A stretch of DNA of 64,000 bases from Micromonospora ferruginea (GTDB taxonomy: Bacteria; Actinomycetota; Actinomycetes; Mycobacteriales; Micromonosporaceae): assembly GCF_013694245.2 (NCBI RefSeq), contig NZ_CP059322.2, positions 3,417,001-3,481,000 on the forward strand, written 5' to 3'. The notes beneath the pieces were generated by a model. It worked only from the letters and a program-made list of their open reading frames with translations, searched no databases and had not been told where the DNA came from. Below, piece after piece: positions 38,701 through 45,954 of this stretch. The translations under genes were made by a program, and so were the position numbers. Each line of letters opens with the position of its first letter. The first letter of the stretch is position 1.

Positions 38701-41700
38701 TGGGTGTGCCCGGCGAGATCCACCTGGGCGGGCCGGGGCTGGCCCGGGACTACCACGACGACCCGGCGCTGACCGCCGCGCGCTTCGTGCCCGACCCGGA
38801 CGGCGGCGGCCGGCTCTACCGCACCGGCGACCTCGGCCGACGGCTGGCCGACGGCCGGATCGAGTTCCTCGGCCGGGGCGACTCGCAGGTGAAGGTGCGC
38901 GGGTTCCGGATCGAGCTGGGTGAGATCGAGGCGGTGCTGCGCCGGCACGACGCGGTCCGCGACGCCGCCGTGGTGGTCCGCGAGGACGCGGGCGAGAAGG
39001 CCGTGGTGGCCTACCTGACGCTGACCGGTGGCCCCGAGCCCGACGCCGGGGGCGAGCTGACCGCCGACTTCGCGGCCGACCCGGCGCCGTGGCGGGCGTT
39101 CGTGCGCACCTGGCTGCCGGACTACATGGTGCCGTCGGCGTTCGTGCCGATGAACCGGATGCCGCTCAACGCCAACGGCAAGGTCGACCGGTCCGCCCTG
39201 CCCGCGCCCCGCCGGGACCGGGCCGCCGCCGGCGCGGGTGAGCCGGACACCCCGCTGCGGGCGGCGCTGGCCCGCCGCTGGGCGGAGGTGCTCGGGTACG
39301 ACCGGGTCGGCATCGACGACGACTTCTTCGACCTGGGCGGCGACTCGTTCCGGGCGATCAAGGCGCTGGCCGGCAGCGACCCGGCGATCAGCGTGCTCGA
39401 CCTGTTCCGCCACCCGACCATCCGGGGGCTGACCGAGCACCTGGACGCCACCGGCGGCTCGGCCGGGAGGCTGCTGCACGAGCTGACCCCGGCCCGGCCG
39501 GGCACCACGACCACGTTGACGCTGCTCTGCGTACCGTTCGGCGGCGGCTCCGCGATCACCTTCCAGCCGCTCGCGGACGCTCTGCCGCCCGGGGTGTCGC
39601 TCTACGCCCTGGAACGCCCCGGGCACGACCTGAACCGCCCGGACGAGCCGATGCTCGACCTGGACGAGCTGGTGGACCGCTGCGTGGCCGAGGTGGTCGG
39701 GCAGATCACCGGGCCGGTGGCGGTGTACGGGCACTGCGTCGGCGGCGCCGAGGCGGTCGAGCTGGCCCGCCGGCTGGAGGCGGCCGGCGTCGAGGTGACC
39801 GGCGTGGTGATCGGCGCGCACTTCCCCGCGCCCCGGCTGCCCGGCCGGGTGTTCGGCTGGCTGCGCCGCTGGTTCCCGGTGGAGCGCTGGGCGTCGAAGC
39901 GGCGCACGCTGGAGTCGCTGCGCGCGATGGGCTTCTTCACCGAGGTCTTCGACGCGGCCGAGAAGGACTTCGTGATGCGGGTCGTCCTGGCCGACTCGGC
40001 CCGGGGCGAGGACTACTACACCGACGTCTACGCGGCCGGCCTGCCGGCGAAGCTGTCCGCGCCGCTGGTCTGCGTGGTCGGCGGCGGCGACCGGGCCACC
40101 GAGCTGTACCAGGAGCGCTACCTGGAGTGGGAGTTCTTCGCCGACCGGGTGTCGCTGGAGGTGATCGAGGGCGCCGGGCACTACTTCGCCAAGCACCAGC
40201 CGGCCGAGCTGGCCGCGATCATCCTGGCGCACTGCGCCGCCGCGCCGGACCCGGCCACCGTCGCACCCGCGCCGGACGGCGCCACCGCCGGGGCCGAACC
40301 GGCGGACGGGAACCAGCCCGCCGGCGTACCCGGGAGGGCGCGGCCGGCCCGGGCGGCCCGGACCGCCCCGGCGGCGGCGACCGCGGCGGACGTCGCGGTG
40401 CGGCGCCCGGCGACGCCCAGCCTGGCGGTGTTCTACCTGGTCGCGATCGGGCAACTGGTGTCGCTGATCGGCAGCGGGCTGACCGCGTTCGGCATGGGCC
40501 TGTGGGTCTACCAGCGGACCGGCTCGGTGTCGCTGTTCGCCACCGCCACCGTGCTGGCGCTGCTGCCGGCCGTGGTGCTGTCGCCGATCGCCGGCGCGCT
40601 GGCCGACCGGTGGGACCGCCGACGGATCATGGTGTTCGCCGACTGCCTGGCCGCCACCGGCACGGTCAGCCTGGCGCTGCTGCTCTGGCTCGGCCACCTG
40701 CACCTCTGGCACATCCTCACCGCGATCACCGTCACCGCCGTGGCCACCGCGTTCCAGCAACCCGCCTACCAGGCGGCGGTCACCCAGCTCGTGCCGAAGC
40801 GCTACTACGGGCGGGCCAACGGCATCGTCTCGCTCGGCACCGCCACCAGCACCGTGCTGGCCCCGCTGGTCGGCGGCGCGCTGGTGCTCGCGGTCGGGCT
40901 GCGCGGGATCGTGGTGATCGACCTGGTCACGTTCGCGGTGGCGGTCACCGTGACGCTGTCGGTCCGCTTCCCGGACACGCTCTTCGTGCGGCGGGAGGAG
41001 CCGTTCCGGCGCGAGGTGCTCGGCGGCTGGCGGTTCATCGTCCGGCGGCACGGGCTGGTCGCCCTGGTCGTCCTGGTCGCGTCGCTGAACTACTTCTTCG
41101 CCATGGTCGAGGTGCTGGTCACCCCGCTGACGCTCTCCTTCGGCGACCCGGCGGCGCTCGGCCGGGTGCTGGCCGCCAGCGGCGTCGGCATGGTCGTCGG
41201 GTCGGTGCTGATGGGCGTCTGGGGCGGCACCGCCCGGCGTACCACCGGCATCCTGGCCAGCGTCGTGCTGCTCGGCGTCTCGCTGCTCACCGTCGGGCTG
41301 CGGCCGGACCCGCTGTTCCCGGCGCTCGGCCTGTTCGGCATGGGCCTGGCCACCGCGCTGGTGAACACGCACTGGCTGGCCATCGTGCAGGCCAAGGTGG
41401 GTCTGGAGTTGCAGGGCCGGGTCCTCGCCATGGCGCAGATGCTGTCCTGGCTGATGGTGCCGGCCGGGTTCCTCAGCGCCGGCCCGCTCGCCGAGCACGT
41501 GCTCGCCCCGCTGGCCCGCCCCGGCGGCCCGCTCGCCGGGCTGGTCGGCACCGGGCCGGGGCGGGGCATGGCGCTGGCCGCGATCCTGGCCGGGCTCTGC
41601 GCGCTGGCGCTGGCCGCCGGCGGCATCGCGTACCGGCGGATCCGGCGGCTGGAGGACGAGCTGCCGGACAACGACCCGGGCCGGGTCGTGCTCGCCGACA

Positions 41701-41765
41701 AGGACCGCATCCAGGAGGAGGCGGACCGCCGCCTCGCCGCCGTGGCCGGCGGTGGTTCCCGGTGA
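29793..41765 (+). CDS. Hybrid NRPS-PKS-NRPS megasynthase with Cys thioesterase and fused MFS exporter
   Basis: A 3990-residue assembly-line enzyme: C-A-T / KS-AT-T / C-A-T-TE / MFS. C1 has HHVAIDE (His157, Asp161). My hand-read A1 code is DLTKVGEVGK, close to Asn. T1 Ser1056. KS has Cys1291, His1427, His1467. AT has GHSLGE (Ser1736), the malonyl type. T2 Ser2074. There is no KR, DH or ER, so the beta-ketone should stay. C2 has HHAVSDGWS (2314-2322). The A2 code reads about DMPQVGLVWK, loosely like Gly. T3 Ser3185. The TE nucleophile is Cys3315 in GHCVGG, not Ser. Residues about 3542-3955 are a roughly 12-helix MFS transporter. Chain release and export would thus be physically joined. AAGGCGGAGG precedes the ATG; GTG 29775 and ATG 29670 are in-frame alternatives. 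The stop overlaps the next gene (GTGA). Confidence 0.95.
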   Translation: MTDVLRTRRPAPPARPDPGRPAPATAAQRQMWQLDRLDPGSAGYLVPLAYRLHGPLDVPALSATLDDLVARHAALRTTLTAGPDGDDPVQVVHEPRPGLLRVHDLSGLPSWQRDREVRARLRAAARDPLDLTRGPVFRADLVRCAPEEHVLLLTIHHVAIDEWSLGILHEEWERLYPAHRAGRPAVLDPVLGDCRDLAVRQRDWLAGAEAAAQLDHWRDRLAGAPAALDLPTRGPRPAVPSGAGATLTVPLEVPAEALAAFCRRAGASPYMALLAVLHVLLARWTGERDVVVGTPVAGRRGPETRQLVGLLLNTVAIRARLDDDPSFATLLDRVRGAVLDALSREELPFSTVLETLRPARRAGFSPLFQVMFVYGREAAPPRLDGLQVSTVEVPPDTAKFDLTVAVREDDRGLRTVLEYRTELFDADTMARLAGHYQTLLASLLADPDAPVGSAAMLTAAEHRWLVGEWNRTATPAEPDELVHTLIEEQARRTPDGVAVTDDVAALSYAELHARAEALAGTLRARGVGVGGLVGVLLPRTVDFTVAVLAVLRAGAAYVPMDPANPPARLRHLIDDTAARTVLTCGELAHLVPGDAAVPVPGPETPVAAAEPARGGGPRRRPRRRPAPTADDLAYVIHTSGSTGRPKGVMVTHRGVANYVRWATQAYRLRAGDVVPLHSSVGFDLTVTSLLVPLAAGATVRMIGEHLGPAALGEALRDTATPFGLVKITPAQLELVTHQLRPEELAGRTRCFVIGGENLRADQVAPWRTHAPETALVNEYGPTETVVGCAAYEVEPDTLDGGSVPIGRPIANTALYLLDRWGNPVPVGVVGELHVGGAGVARGYLGQPARTAERFRPDPFSGVPGARLYRTGDLARRRPDGVLEYLGRTDRQVKVRGYRIECGEIEAAIRRHRPRADVTVQLRHDDPTDPRLVAYLAGHGADPAGLAAALAAELPSWLVPAAFVRLDALPLTGNGKVDPDALPAPDPAAVRQAATPDRLRPAGPTGAGTTVRPGAEPARWDADRVRLERLVAQVWREVLGVDRVGPRDSFFDLGGHSMRLLAVLDRLRARLGDVLTATDLFRHPTPESLAAYLVGVTAGGAEPAAPPVARPAATAGPADGAVAVVGMACRFPGARTVDEFWANIRDGVESVGEFTVEEMLADGADPARIDDPAYVRAGTVLPGIDEFDAAFFGVTPREAQTLDPQHRLLLECAWHALEHAGHDPSRHAGRVGLFAGSGRSSYLLDHLSGHPELTAGLSEHQISLGNDKDFLLSRVAYQLDLTGPAVTVSTACSTSLVAVHLGRQSLLSGESDVVLAGGVSVFPAQRRGYLWHDGGIYSPDGHCRPFSADARGSIESSGVGVVALKRLADALADGDTVYAVIRGSAINNDGARRTGYTAPGVAGQVEVISRALATAGVSPRTVGYLEAHGTGTSLGDPIEVAALTEVFRRDTDERGFCRLGSVKANIGHTDAAAGVAGLIKTVMALWTRTLPPTINVDRPHPAIDVTAGPFRLDRAAGPWPADGPRRAGVSSFGMGGTNAHVVLEEPPTAPRTAPAPAGPRLLVVSARTPAALERATGQFRDHLDAHPEVALADVAAALGRRQPMTHRRYVVAADPADAVSALDDPARRLTGAHPGGRRTLVFAFPGHGAQHVAMGAGLYRSEPTYRAVVDECAGLLGTDLGRDLLAVLRPAPGGHAAAERLLDRPALVQPALFVTGYALARTMMGRGVTPDLMVGHSLGEYVAACLAGVFSLADALRLVRVRGELAERTPAGAMLAVGLPEAAVTGLLGDGLSLAAVNAPELCVVSGDPAAVDRLRDRLTTDGVDCRPLRVARGYHSALLDGILDEFARHAATVEYTEPEHPYLSNLTGGPVTPGLVTDPAYWVRHLREPVRFAESAALCAEQEAAVVELGPGHALGGLARLAGVRPAHAVAAMRHPRADADDLVTLLDAVGRLWLAGVPVDVDRFHGDGDRRVPLPGYPFERQRYWVAPAPRPAAVGSGSGPVRVAVPAGAPVAEPCEDASTAPVPAGNRPALSTAYVAPAGPAQESVAEVWADLLGIRPIGALDDFFELGGHSLLATQVVVRLRARLGVAVPLETVFARPTVAALAAALPDADRVAPSTAHPSAPAAGGAEAGTSSAEPDRVGGAAVDADGPPAGERIPRAATDAGPAPLSSGQHRLWFLDQAYAQNAYTVGTTLLLDGALDVAALRAALAGLVRRHEALRTVFPLGPDGDPVQRVLPAGPVELPVVTAPAGPHPAGPSSIVEPAVAEAVPGWVHAALAADVRRPFDLAAGPLFRAVLLRVADDRHVLSLTMHHAVSDGWSLGVVAREVALRYAAARLGDADPLPELAVQYGDYARWQRGRLAEKDRPDLAYWRGQLAGVPAALELPTDRPRPPVQTFDGAVRTLLLPRPAADAVRRFSQEHGVTLAMTLLAAWQTLLWRWSGQRDVCVGTPVAGRVRAELEPMVGFFVNMLPMRTVLDGDWTFAELLGRVRRTALDAYEHQEVPFERLVDLVDAPRDLSRNPLFQVMFNLLNVPEQRDTDAAGVRMTPFAVEPGIAQQDLALYAYEVAEGLRFRLEYNTALFDASTAERMVGHLETLLAAALADPGARLATLPLLTAAERARFADWNDTAAPAGWDTPPGRVPTLVDLVTHQVTAGPDRPAVTFGATTLDYATLDARANRLAHRLRRAGVGPDVPVAVCLPRSADLPVALLGVLKAGGAYVPVDPEYPVQRQRYVLAHSGAPVLVTEPDLADRFGFAGTVVTPDAAGEPDTAPPPSAGPDHLAYLIYTSGSTGRPKGVRVTHGAVVNTLAAMRERPGLTRDGTMLAMASFAFDMSVPELFLPLVVGARMLLVDRDVAYDASRLAALLAAERVTLAQGTPTTWRLLIESGWTGTPGLTAVCGGEAVPAPLARDLAGRVDALWNLYGPTEAAVWVTMDRITPDETRPTIGRPIGNMRVHLLDAAAHPVPVGVPGEIHLGGPGLARDYHDDPALTAARFVPDPDGGGRLYRTGDLGRRLADGRIEFLGRGDSQVKVRGFRIELGEIEAVLRRHDAVRDAAVVVREDAGEKAVVAYLTLTGGPEPDAGGELTADFAADPAPWRAFVRTWLPDYMVPSAFVPMNRMPLNANGKVDRSALPAPRRDRAAAGAGEPDTPLRAALARRWAEVLGYDRVGIDDDFFDLGGDSFRAIKALAGSDPAISVLDLFRHPTIRGLTEHLDATGGSAGRLLHELTPARPGTTTTLTLLCVPFGGGSAITFQPLADALPPGVSLYALERPGHDLNRPDEPMLDLDELVDRCVAEVVGQITGPVAVYGHCVGGAEAVELARRLEAAGVEVTGVVIGAHFPAPRLPGRVFGWLRRWFPVERWASKRRTLESLRAMGFFTEVFDAAEKDFVMRVVLADSARGEDYYTDVYAAGLPAKLSAPLVCVVGGGDRATELYQERYLEWEFFADRVSLEVIEGAGHYFAKHQPAELAAIILAHCAAAPDPATVAPAPDGATAGAEPADGNQPAGVPGRARPARAARTAPAAATAADVAVRRPATPSLAVFYLVAIGQLVSLIGSGLTAFGMGLWVYQRTGSVSLFATATVLALLPAVVLSPIAGALADRWDRRRIMVFADCLAATGTVSLALLLWLGHLHLWHILTAITVTAVATAFQQPAYQAAVTQLVPKRYYGRANGIVSLGTATSTVLAPLVGGALVLAVGLRGIVVIDLVTFAVAVTVTLSVRFPDTLFVRREEPFRREVLGGWRFIVRRHGLVALVVLVASLNYFFAMVEVLVTPLTLSFGDPAALGRVLAASGVGMVVGSVLMGVWGGTARRTTGILASVVLLGVSLLTVGLRPDPLFPALGLFGMGLATALVNTHWLAIVQAKVGLELQGRVLAMAQMLSWLMVPAGFLSAGPLAEHVLAPLARPGGPLAGLVGTGPGRGMALAAILAGLCALALAAGGIAYRRIRRLEDELPDNDPGRVVLADKDRIQEEADRRLAAVAGGGSR

Positions 41766-44700
41766 GCGCGCCCGCCCGACCCGCCGGCCCGACCCGCCGG
41801 TCCGCCACCAGTCGCGCCGGGGCCGGTCCGGCCACGGTGGACTGCCTGCACCGGATGGTCGCCGCCCAGGCCGCCCGCACCCCGGACTCCGAGGCGGTCC
41901 GGCACGTCGACACCGCGCTCTCCTACCGGGACCTCGACCGGGCGGCGAACCGGCTGGCCCGGGTGCTGCTGGCGCGCGGCGTCGGGCGCGGCGACCGGGT
42001 CGGCGTCTGCCTGCCGCGTACGCCCGAGCTGGTGGTCGCGCTGCTCGGCGTGCTCAGGGCCGGCGCCGCGTACGTGCCGCTGGACCCGGCGTACCCGGCG
42101 GCCCGGGTGGCGTTCATGACCGCCGACTCGGGGGCGCGGCTGGTGCTGACCACCGCCGGCCTGGCCGGCCGGTTCCCCGGCCCGACCGTGCTCACCGACC
42201 GGCTCGACCCGGCCGGCGACGCCACCGACCCGGCGGTCCCGGTGACCCCGGACGACCTGGCGTACGTCATCTACACCTCCGGCTCCACCGGCCGCCCCAA
42301 GGGCGTGGCGATCGAGCACCGCTCGGCGTCGACGCTGCTGCACTGGGTCCGGCAGGCGTTCGACGACACCGAGCTGGGCGGGATGCTCGCGGCCACCTCG
42401 GTCTGCTTCGACCTGTCCGTCTTCGAGATCTTCGGGCCGCTGGCCTGGGGCGGCCGGGTGCTGCTGGTGGACGACGTGCTGGCGCTCGCCACGCCGGGCG
42501 CGCACCGGCTTCCGGTCACGCTCGTCAACACCGTGCCGGCCGCGATGGGCGAACTGCTCACCGCCGGGGCGCTGCCGGCGACCGTCCGCACGGTCTGCCT
42601 GGCCGGTGAGCCGCTCACCGCCGCGCTGGCCGCCCGGGTGTGGGCCCGTCCGCACGTGCGCCGGCTGTGCAACCTGTACGGCCCGTCCGAGGACACCACG
42701 TACTCGACCTGGGCCGAGGTGCCGCCGGACGGAGGTGACCCGCCGATCGGCCGGCCGCTGCCGGGCACCCGGGCGTACGTGCTCGACCCGGACGGCCGGC
42801 CGGTGCCGCCGGGCGAGGCGGGCGAGCTGCACCTGGCCGGCGCCGGGCTGGCCCGCGGCTACCTGGACCGGCCGGCGGAGACCGAGGCGCGGTTCCGGCC
42901 GGACCCGTTCCGCCCCGGTGAGCGGATGTACCGCACCGGGGACCGGGTCCGGCTGCGCCCGGACGGGCAACTGGCCTACCTGGGCCGGCTCGACGACCAG
43001 GTGAAGCTGCGCGGCTACCGGATCGAGCTGGGCGAGGTGGCCGCCCGGCTCGCCGAATTGCCCGGCGTACGCGAGGCGACCGCCGCCGTCCGGCCCGGCC
43101 CGAGCGGCGACCCGCTGCTGGTCGGCTACCTGGTCGGCGAGCCGCGCGACGACGTCCGGGCCCGGCTGGCCGAGGTGCTGCCGGGTCCGCTGGTGCCGGC
43201 CGCCGTGGTCTGGCTGGACCGGCTGCCCACGCTGCCCAACGGCAAGGTGGACCGCGCCGCCCTGCCCGCGCCGGACCTCGGCGCCGCCGCCGGCCCCGGT
43301 TCGCTCGACGGCACCGCCGCCCTGGTGGCGGGGGTCTGGCGGGACCTGCTCGGGGTGCCGGTCACCGGCCCGGACGACGACTTCCTCACGCTCGGCGGCG
43401 ACTCGCTGCTGGCCGTCCGGTGCGCCACCCGGCTGACCGACGTGACCGGCCACCGCGTCGACCCCGGCGACCTGTTCGCGCACCCGACCGTCGCCGCCCT
43501 CGCCGCCCACCTCGACGCGCTCGCCCCGGCCGGGGACGAACCGGCGGCGGCCGGCTCCCCGGCCGGGGACGGGCCGGCGCCGCTCTCCGCGGCGCAGCGG
43601 CGGTTCTGGTTCCTGCACCGGCTCGACCCGGCCGACACGTCCTACCTGCTGGCGTTCGCGGTCCGCTTCGCCGCGCCGCTCACGGCGGCCCGCCTGACCC
43701 GGGCGCTGCACCGGGTGGTCGACAGGCATCCCGCGCTGCGCACCGTCTTCCCCACCGGACCGGACGGGCCGGCGCAGGTGGTCCGCCCGGACGCCCGGCC
43801 GGACCTCCTCGTCGCGCCGGCCGACCCGGACACGCCGCTCGACGCCCGGCTCGACCGGCTGGCCGCCGAGGCCACCGCCGTCCCGATGGACCTGGCCGAC
43901 GGGCCGCTGCTGCGCGCGTACCTGCTGCCGGACGGCGTGGGCCGGGCGGAGGCGCTGCTGCTGGTCGTGCACCACGCGATCGCCGACGACTGGTCGTTCG
44001 GGGTGCTGGTGCGCGACCTCGCGGAGTCCTACGACGACCCGGACGCGCCCGCCGAGCCGGCACCCGGGCCGGCGGTCCTCGCCGCCGCGCAGCACGCCTG
44101 GCTGGCCGGCCCCGCCGGCCGCCGCGCCACCGACGAGCTGCTGCGCGAGCTGCACGGCGCCCCCACCCTCCTGGAGGTAAGGCGGGGCCCCCGCTTAACG
44201 CCTGCGGTAGAGCAGGGGCCCCCGCTTAACAGCCCGGCCCGGGGAGGCGCCGCGCTGCGGACCACGGTGGACGCGGGGACCGCGGTGGCCGTGCGGGAAC
44301 TCGCCCGCACGAGCCGGGCCAGCCTGCACATGGTGGGGCTGGCCGCGTTCGCCGCGCTGCTCGGCGCCGCCACCGGCCGGGACGACCTGCTGGTCGGCGT
44401 CGCGTTCGCCGGGCGCACCAGCGTGACCGCCGAACGCGGCGTCGGCTGCCACGTCAACACGCTGCCGCTGCGCCTGCGCCCGGCCCCGGACCGGTCGTTC
44501 GCCGACCTGCTCGCCGAGGCGCGACGGGTCACCCTGTTCGCCGCCGCCCGCCAGGACGTCCCGTTCGACCTGCTGGTCGAGCGGCTGCGCCCGGAGCGCC
44601 GTCCGGACCGCAACCCGCTGGTGCAGGTCGCGTTCGGGGTGCAGAACGCCCCGCCGGCCCGGCACCGCAGCGTCGTCGGCGGCGAGTTCACCGGCGTCGA

Positions 44701-44914
44701 GCTGACCCCGGACGCGGCCCGCCTCGACCTGACGCTCTGGCTGGACGACCGCCGGGACGGGCTGGAGGCGCTCTGGACCTACCGCACCGACCTGTTCGAC
44801 CACGACACGGTGGCGGCGTGGCACCGCCGCCTCACCGCGCTGCTGCGTACCGCCGCCGCCGACCCCCGGCGCAGTCCGGCCGACTGCGCCGACACCGCTG
44901 GGAGTGAGAGATGA
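41762..44914 (+). CDS. NRPS, A-T-C (probable loading module, Ala-like)
   Basis: A 1050-residue NRPS. The A domain (about 35-510) carries YTSGSTGRPKG, NLYGPSED and YRTGDRV; my hand-read specificity code is DLFNCALTYK, one position from the known alanine code DLFNNALTYK. The T domain has LGGDSLLAV with Ser548. The C domain (about 605-1040) has HHAIADDWS (His738, Asp742). With no upstream C domain, it probably starts the chain by loading the first amino acid, and its C-terminal C domain must act with an A-T module on another protein. A 54-bp palindrome (44177-44230) adds 18 in-frame codons inside the C domain, where relatives have a short PTDRPRP-type loop. GTG overlaps the previous stop, and the stop overlaps the next ATG. 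Confidence 0.94.
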   Translation: MSAPARPAGPTRRSATSRAGAGPATVDCLHRMVAAQAARTPDSEAVRHVDTALSYRDLDRAANRLARVLLARGVGRGDRVGVCLPRTPELVVALLGVLRAGAAYVPLDPAYPAARVAFMTADSGARLVLTTAGLAGRFPGPTVLTDRLDPAGDATDPAVPVTPDDLAYVIYTSGSTGRPKGVAIEHRSASTLLHWVRQAFDDTELGGMLAATSVCFDLSVFEIFGPLAWGGRVLLVDDVLALATPGAHRLPVTLVNTVPAAMGELLTAGALPATVRTVCLAGEPLTAALAARVWARPHVRRLCNLYGPSEDTTYSTWAEVPPDGGDPPIGRPLPGTRAYVLDPDGRPVPPGEAGELHLAGAGLARGYLDRPAETEARFRPDPFRPGERMYRTGDRVRLRPDGQLAYLGRLDDQVKLRGYRIELGEVAARLAELPGVREATAAVRPGPSGDPLLVGYLVGEPRDDVRARLAEVLPGPLVPAAVVWLDRLPTLPNGKVDRAALPAPDLGAAAGPGSLDGTAALVAGVWRDLLGVPVTGPDDDFLTLGGDSLLAVRCATRLTDVTGHRVDPGDLFAHPTVAALAAHLDALAPAGDEPAAAGSPAGDGPAPLSAAQRRFWFLHRLDPADTSYLLAFAVRFAAPLTAARLTRALHRVVDRHPALRTVFPTGPDGPAQVVRPDARPDLLVAPADPDTPLDARLDRLAAEATAVPMDLADGPLLRAYLLPDGVGRAEALLLVVHHAIADDWSFGVLVRDLAESYDDPDAPAEPAPGPAVLAAAQHAWLAGPAGRRATDELLRELHGAPTLLEVRRGPRLTPAVEQGPPLNSPARGGAALRTTVDAGTAVAVRELARTSRASLHMVGLAAFAALLGAATGRDDLLVGVAFAGRTSVTAERGVGCHVNTLPLRLRPAPDRSFADLLAEARRVTLFAAARQDVPFDLLVERLRPERRPDRNPLVQVAFGVQNAPPARHRSVVGGEFTGVELTPDAARLDLTLWLDDRRDGLEALWTYRTDLFDHDTVAAWHRRLTALLRTAAADPRRSPADCADTAGSER
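44177..44230 (-). repeat. 54-bp palindromic element in frame inside the NRPS condensation domain
   Basis: One of three related 54-bp GC-rich elements in this window. Read on the minus strand it aligns end to end with the copies at 50278 and 55219. Shared blocks are gcgggggcccc near the left end, gcgttaa in the middle and ggggccccgcctt at the right. In the host gene it encodes about 18 residues with RRGPRLTPAVEQGPPLN and keeps the frame open. Confidence 0.9.
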
Positions 44915-45954
44915 CCGATCAGATCCGGGTCACGCGGCCCGTCCCCCGCCGCGGCCGGGAACGGAACCTGGTGGACGTACGACCGGACTGGCCCGGCGGC
45001 CCGCTGCCGGCTCTGGTGCGCGCCACCGTGCCCGACGTGGACCTGGCCGGCTGGCTGGCCGGGCACCGCGACGAGGTGGACGAGCTGGCCCGGCGCGCCG
45101 GGGCGGTGCTGTTCCGCGGCTTCGCGGTGGCCGGCGCGGACGACTTCCGCACCGTGATGGGCGCGCTCTCCGGTGACGTGCTGGCCTACGGCGAGCGGTC
45201 CTCGCCGCGCAGCCGGGTCACCGAGGGCGTCTACACGTCCACCGAGCATCCCGCCGACCAGCCGATCGTGCTGCACAACGAGCAGTCGTACACGGTCAAC
45301 TGGCCGCTGCGCATCGTGTTCCACTGCGAGGTCGCGCCGGCCGCCGGTGGCCGTACGCCGCTGGCGGACAGCCGCCGGGTGCTGGCCCGGCTGCGCCCGG
45401 AGACGGTCGACGGGTTCGCCCGCCGGGGCGTGCTCTACCGGCGCAACTACCTGCCCGGCATCAGCCTGTCCTGGCAGACCGCGTTCCAGACCGACTCCCG
45501 CGCCGACGTCGAGGCGTACTGCGCGCGGGCGCTGATCGACGTGGAGTGGGTGGGCGAGACGCAGTTGCGGACCCGGCAGGTGCGCCCGGCGGTGCGGCGG
45601 CACCCGGTCACCGGGGAACGCACCTGGTTCAACCACGCGTTGTTCTTCCACGTCACCTCGCTGCCGGCGGACGTCAGCGCCGGGCTGCGGGCGGCGCTGG
45701 CCGAGGAGGACCTGCCCTACCAGACCGCGTACGGCGACGGCACGCCCATCGGGGACGACGTGCTGGCCGAGCTGCGTGCCGCGTACGCGGCGGAGACCCG
45801 CTCGTTCGACTGGCAGGAGGGCGACGTGCTGCTGGTGGAGAACATGCTCGCCGCGCACGCCCGGGAGCCGTTCACCCCGCCCCGACGGATCCTCACCGCC
45901 ATGTCCGACCCGGTAGCCGCACCGGAGCTGCACACCGGGGACGGTGCCGCATGA
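44911..45954 (+). CDS. Fe(II)/2-oxoglutarate oxygenase, TauD/SyrP-like (first copy)
   Basis: A 347-residue non-heme iron oxygenase of the TauD/TfdA clan. The iron triad is visible as His122 and Glu124 in VLHNEQSY and the distal His316 in LAAHAREPF; the 2-oxoglutarate Arg is in the following PPRR. The HNExSY sequence with FFH/FHC strands is typical of SyrP-like enzymes, which hydroxylate the beta-carbon of carrier-bound Asp or related residues. With an Asn-like A domain in the same operon, beta-hydroxylation of Asn/Asp on a T domain is a reasonable guess. It is a paralogue of the next gene. Both ends overlap the neighbours as ATGA. Confidence 0.9.
   Translation: MTDQIRVTRPVPRRGRERNLVDVRPDWPGGPLPALVRATVPDVDLAGWLAGHRDEVDELARRAGAVLFRGFAVAGADDFRTVMGALSGDVLAYGERSSPRSRVTEGVYTSTEHPADQPIVLHNEQSYTVNWPLRIVFHCEVAPAAGGRTPLADSRRVLARLRPETVDGFARRGVLYRRNYLPGISLSWQTAFQTDSRADVEAYCARALIDVEWVGETQLRTRQVRPAVRRHPVTGERTWFNHALFFHVTSLPADVSAGLRAALAEEDLPYQTAYGDGTPIGDDVLAELRAAYAAETRSFDWQEGDVLLVENMLAAHAREPFTPPRRILTAMSDPVAAPELHTGDGAA

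Noticed and set aside
29376..41498. A 4,040-codon open frame on the minus strand opposite the NRPS-PKS gene
   Set aside because: It is a shadow caused by GC-rich third positions. It has Arg/Pro/His/Gln-rich low-complexity sequence and no domain, while the plus strand encodes intact C, A, T, KS, AT, TE and MFS domains.
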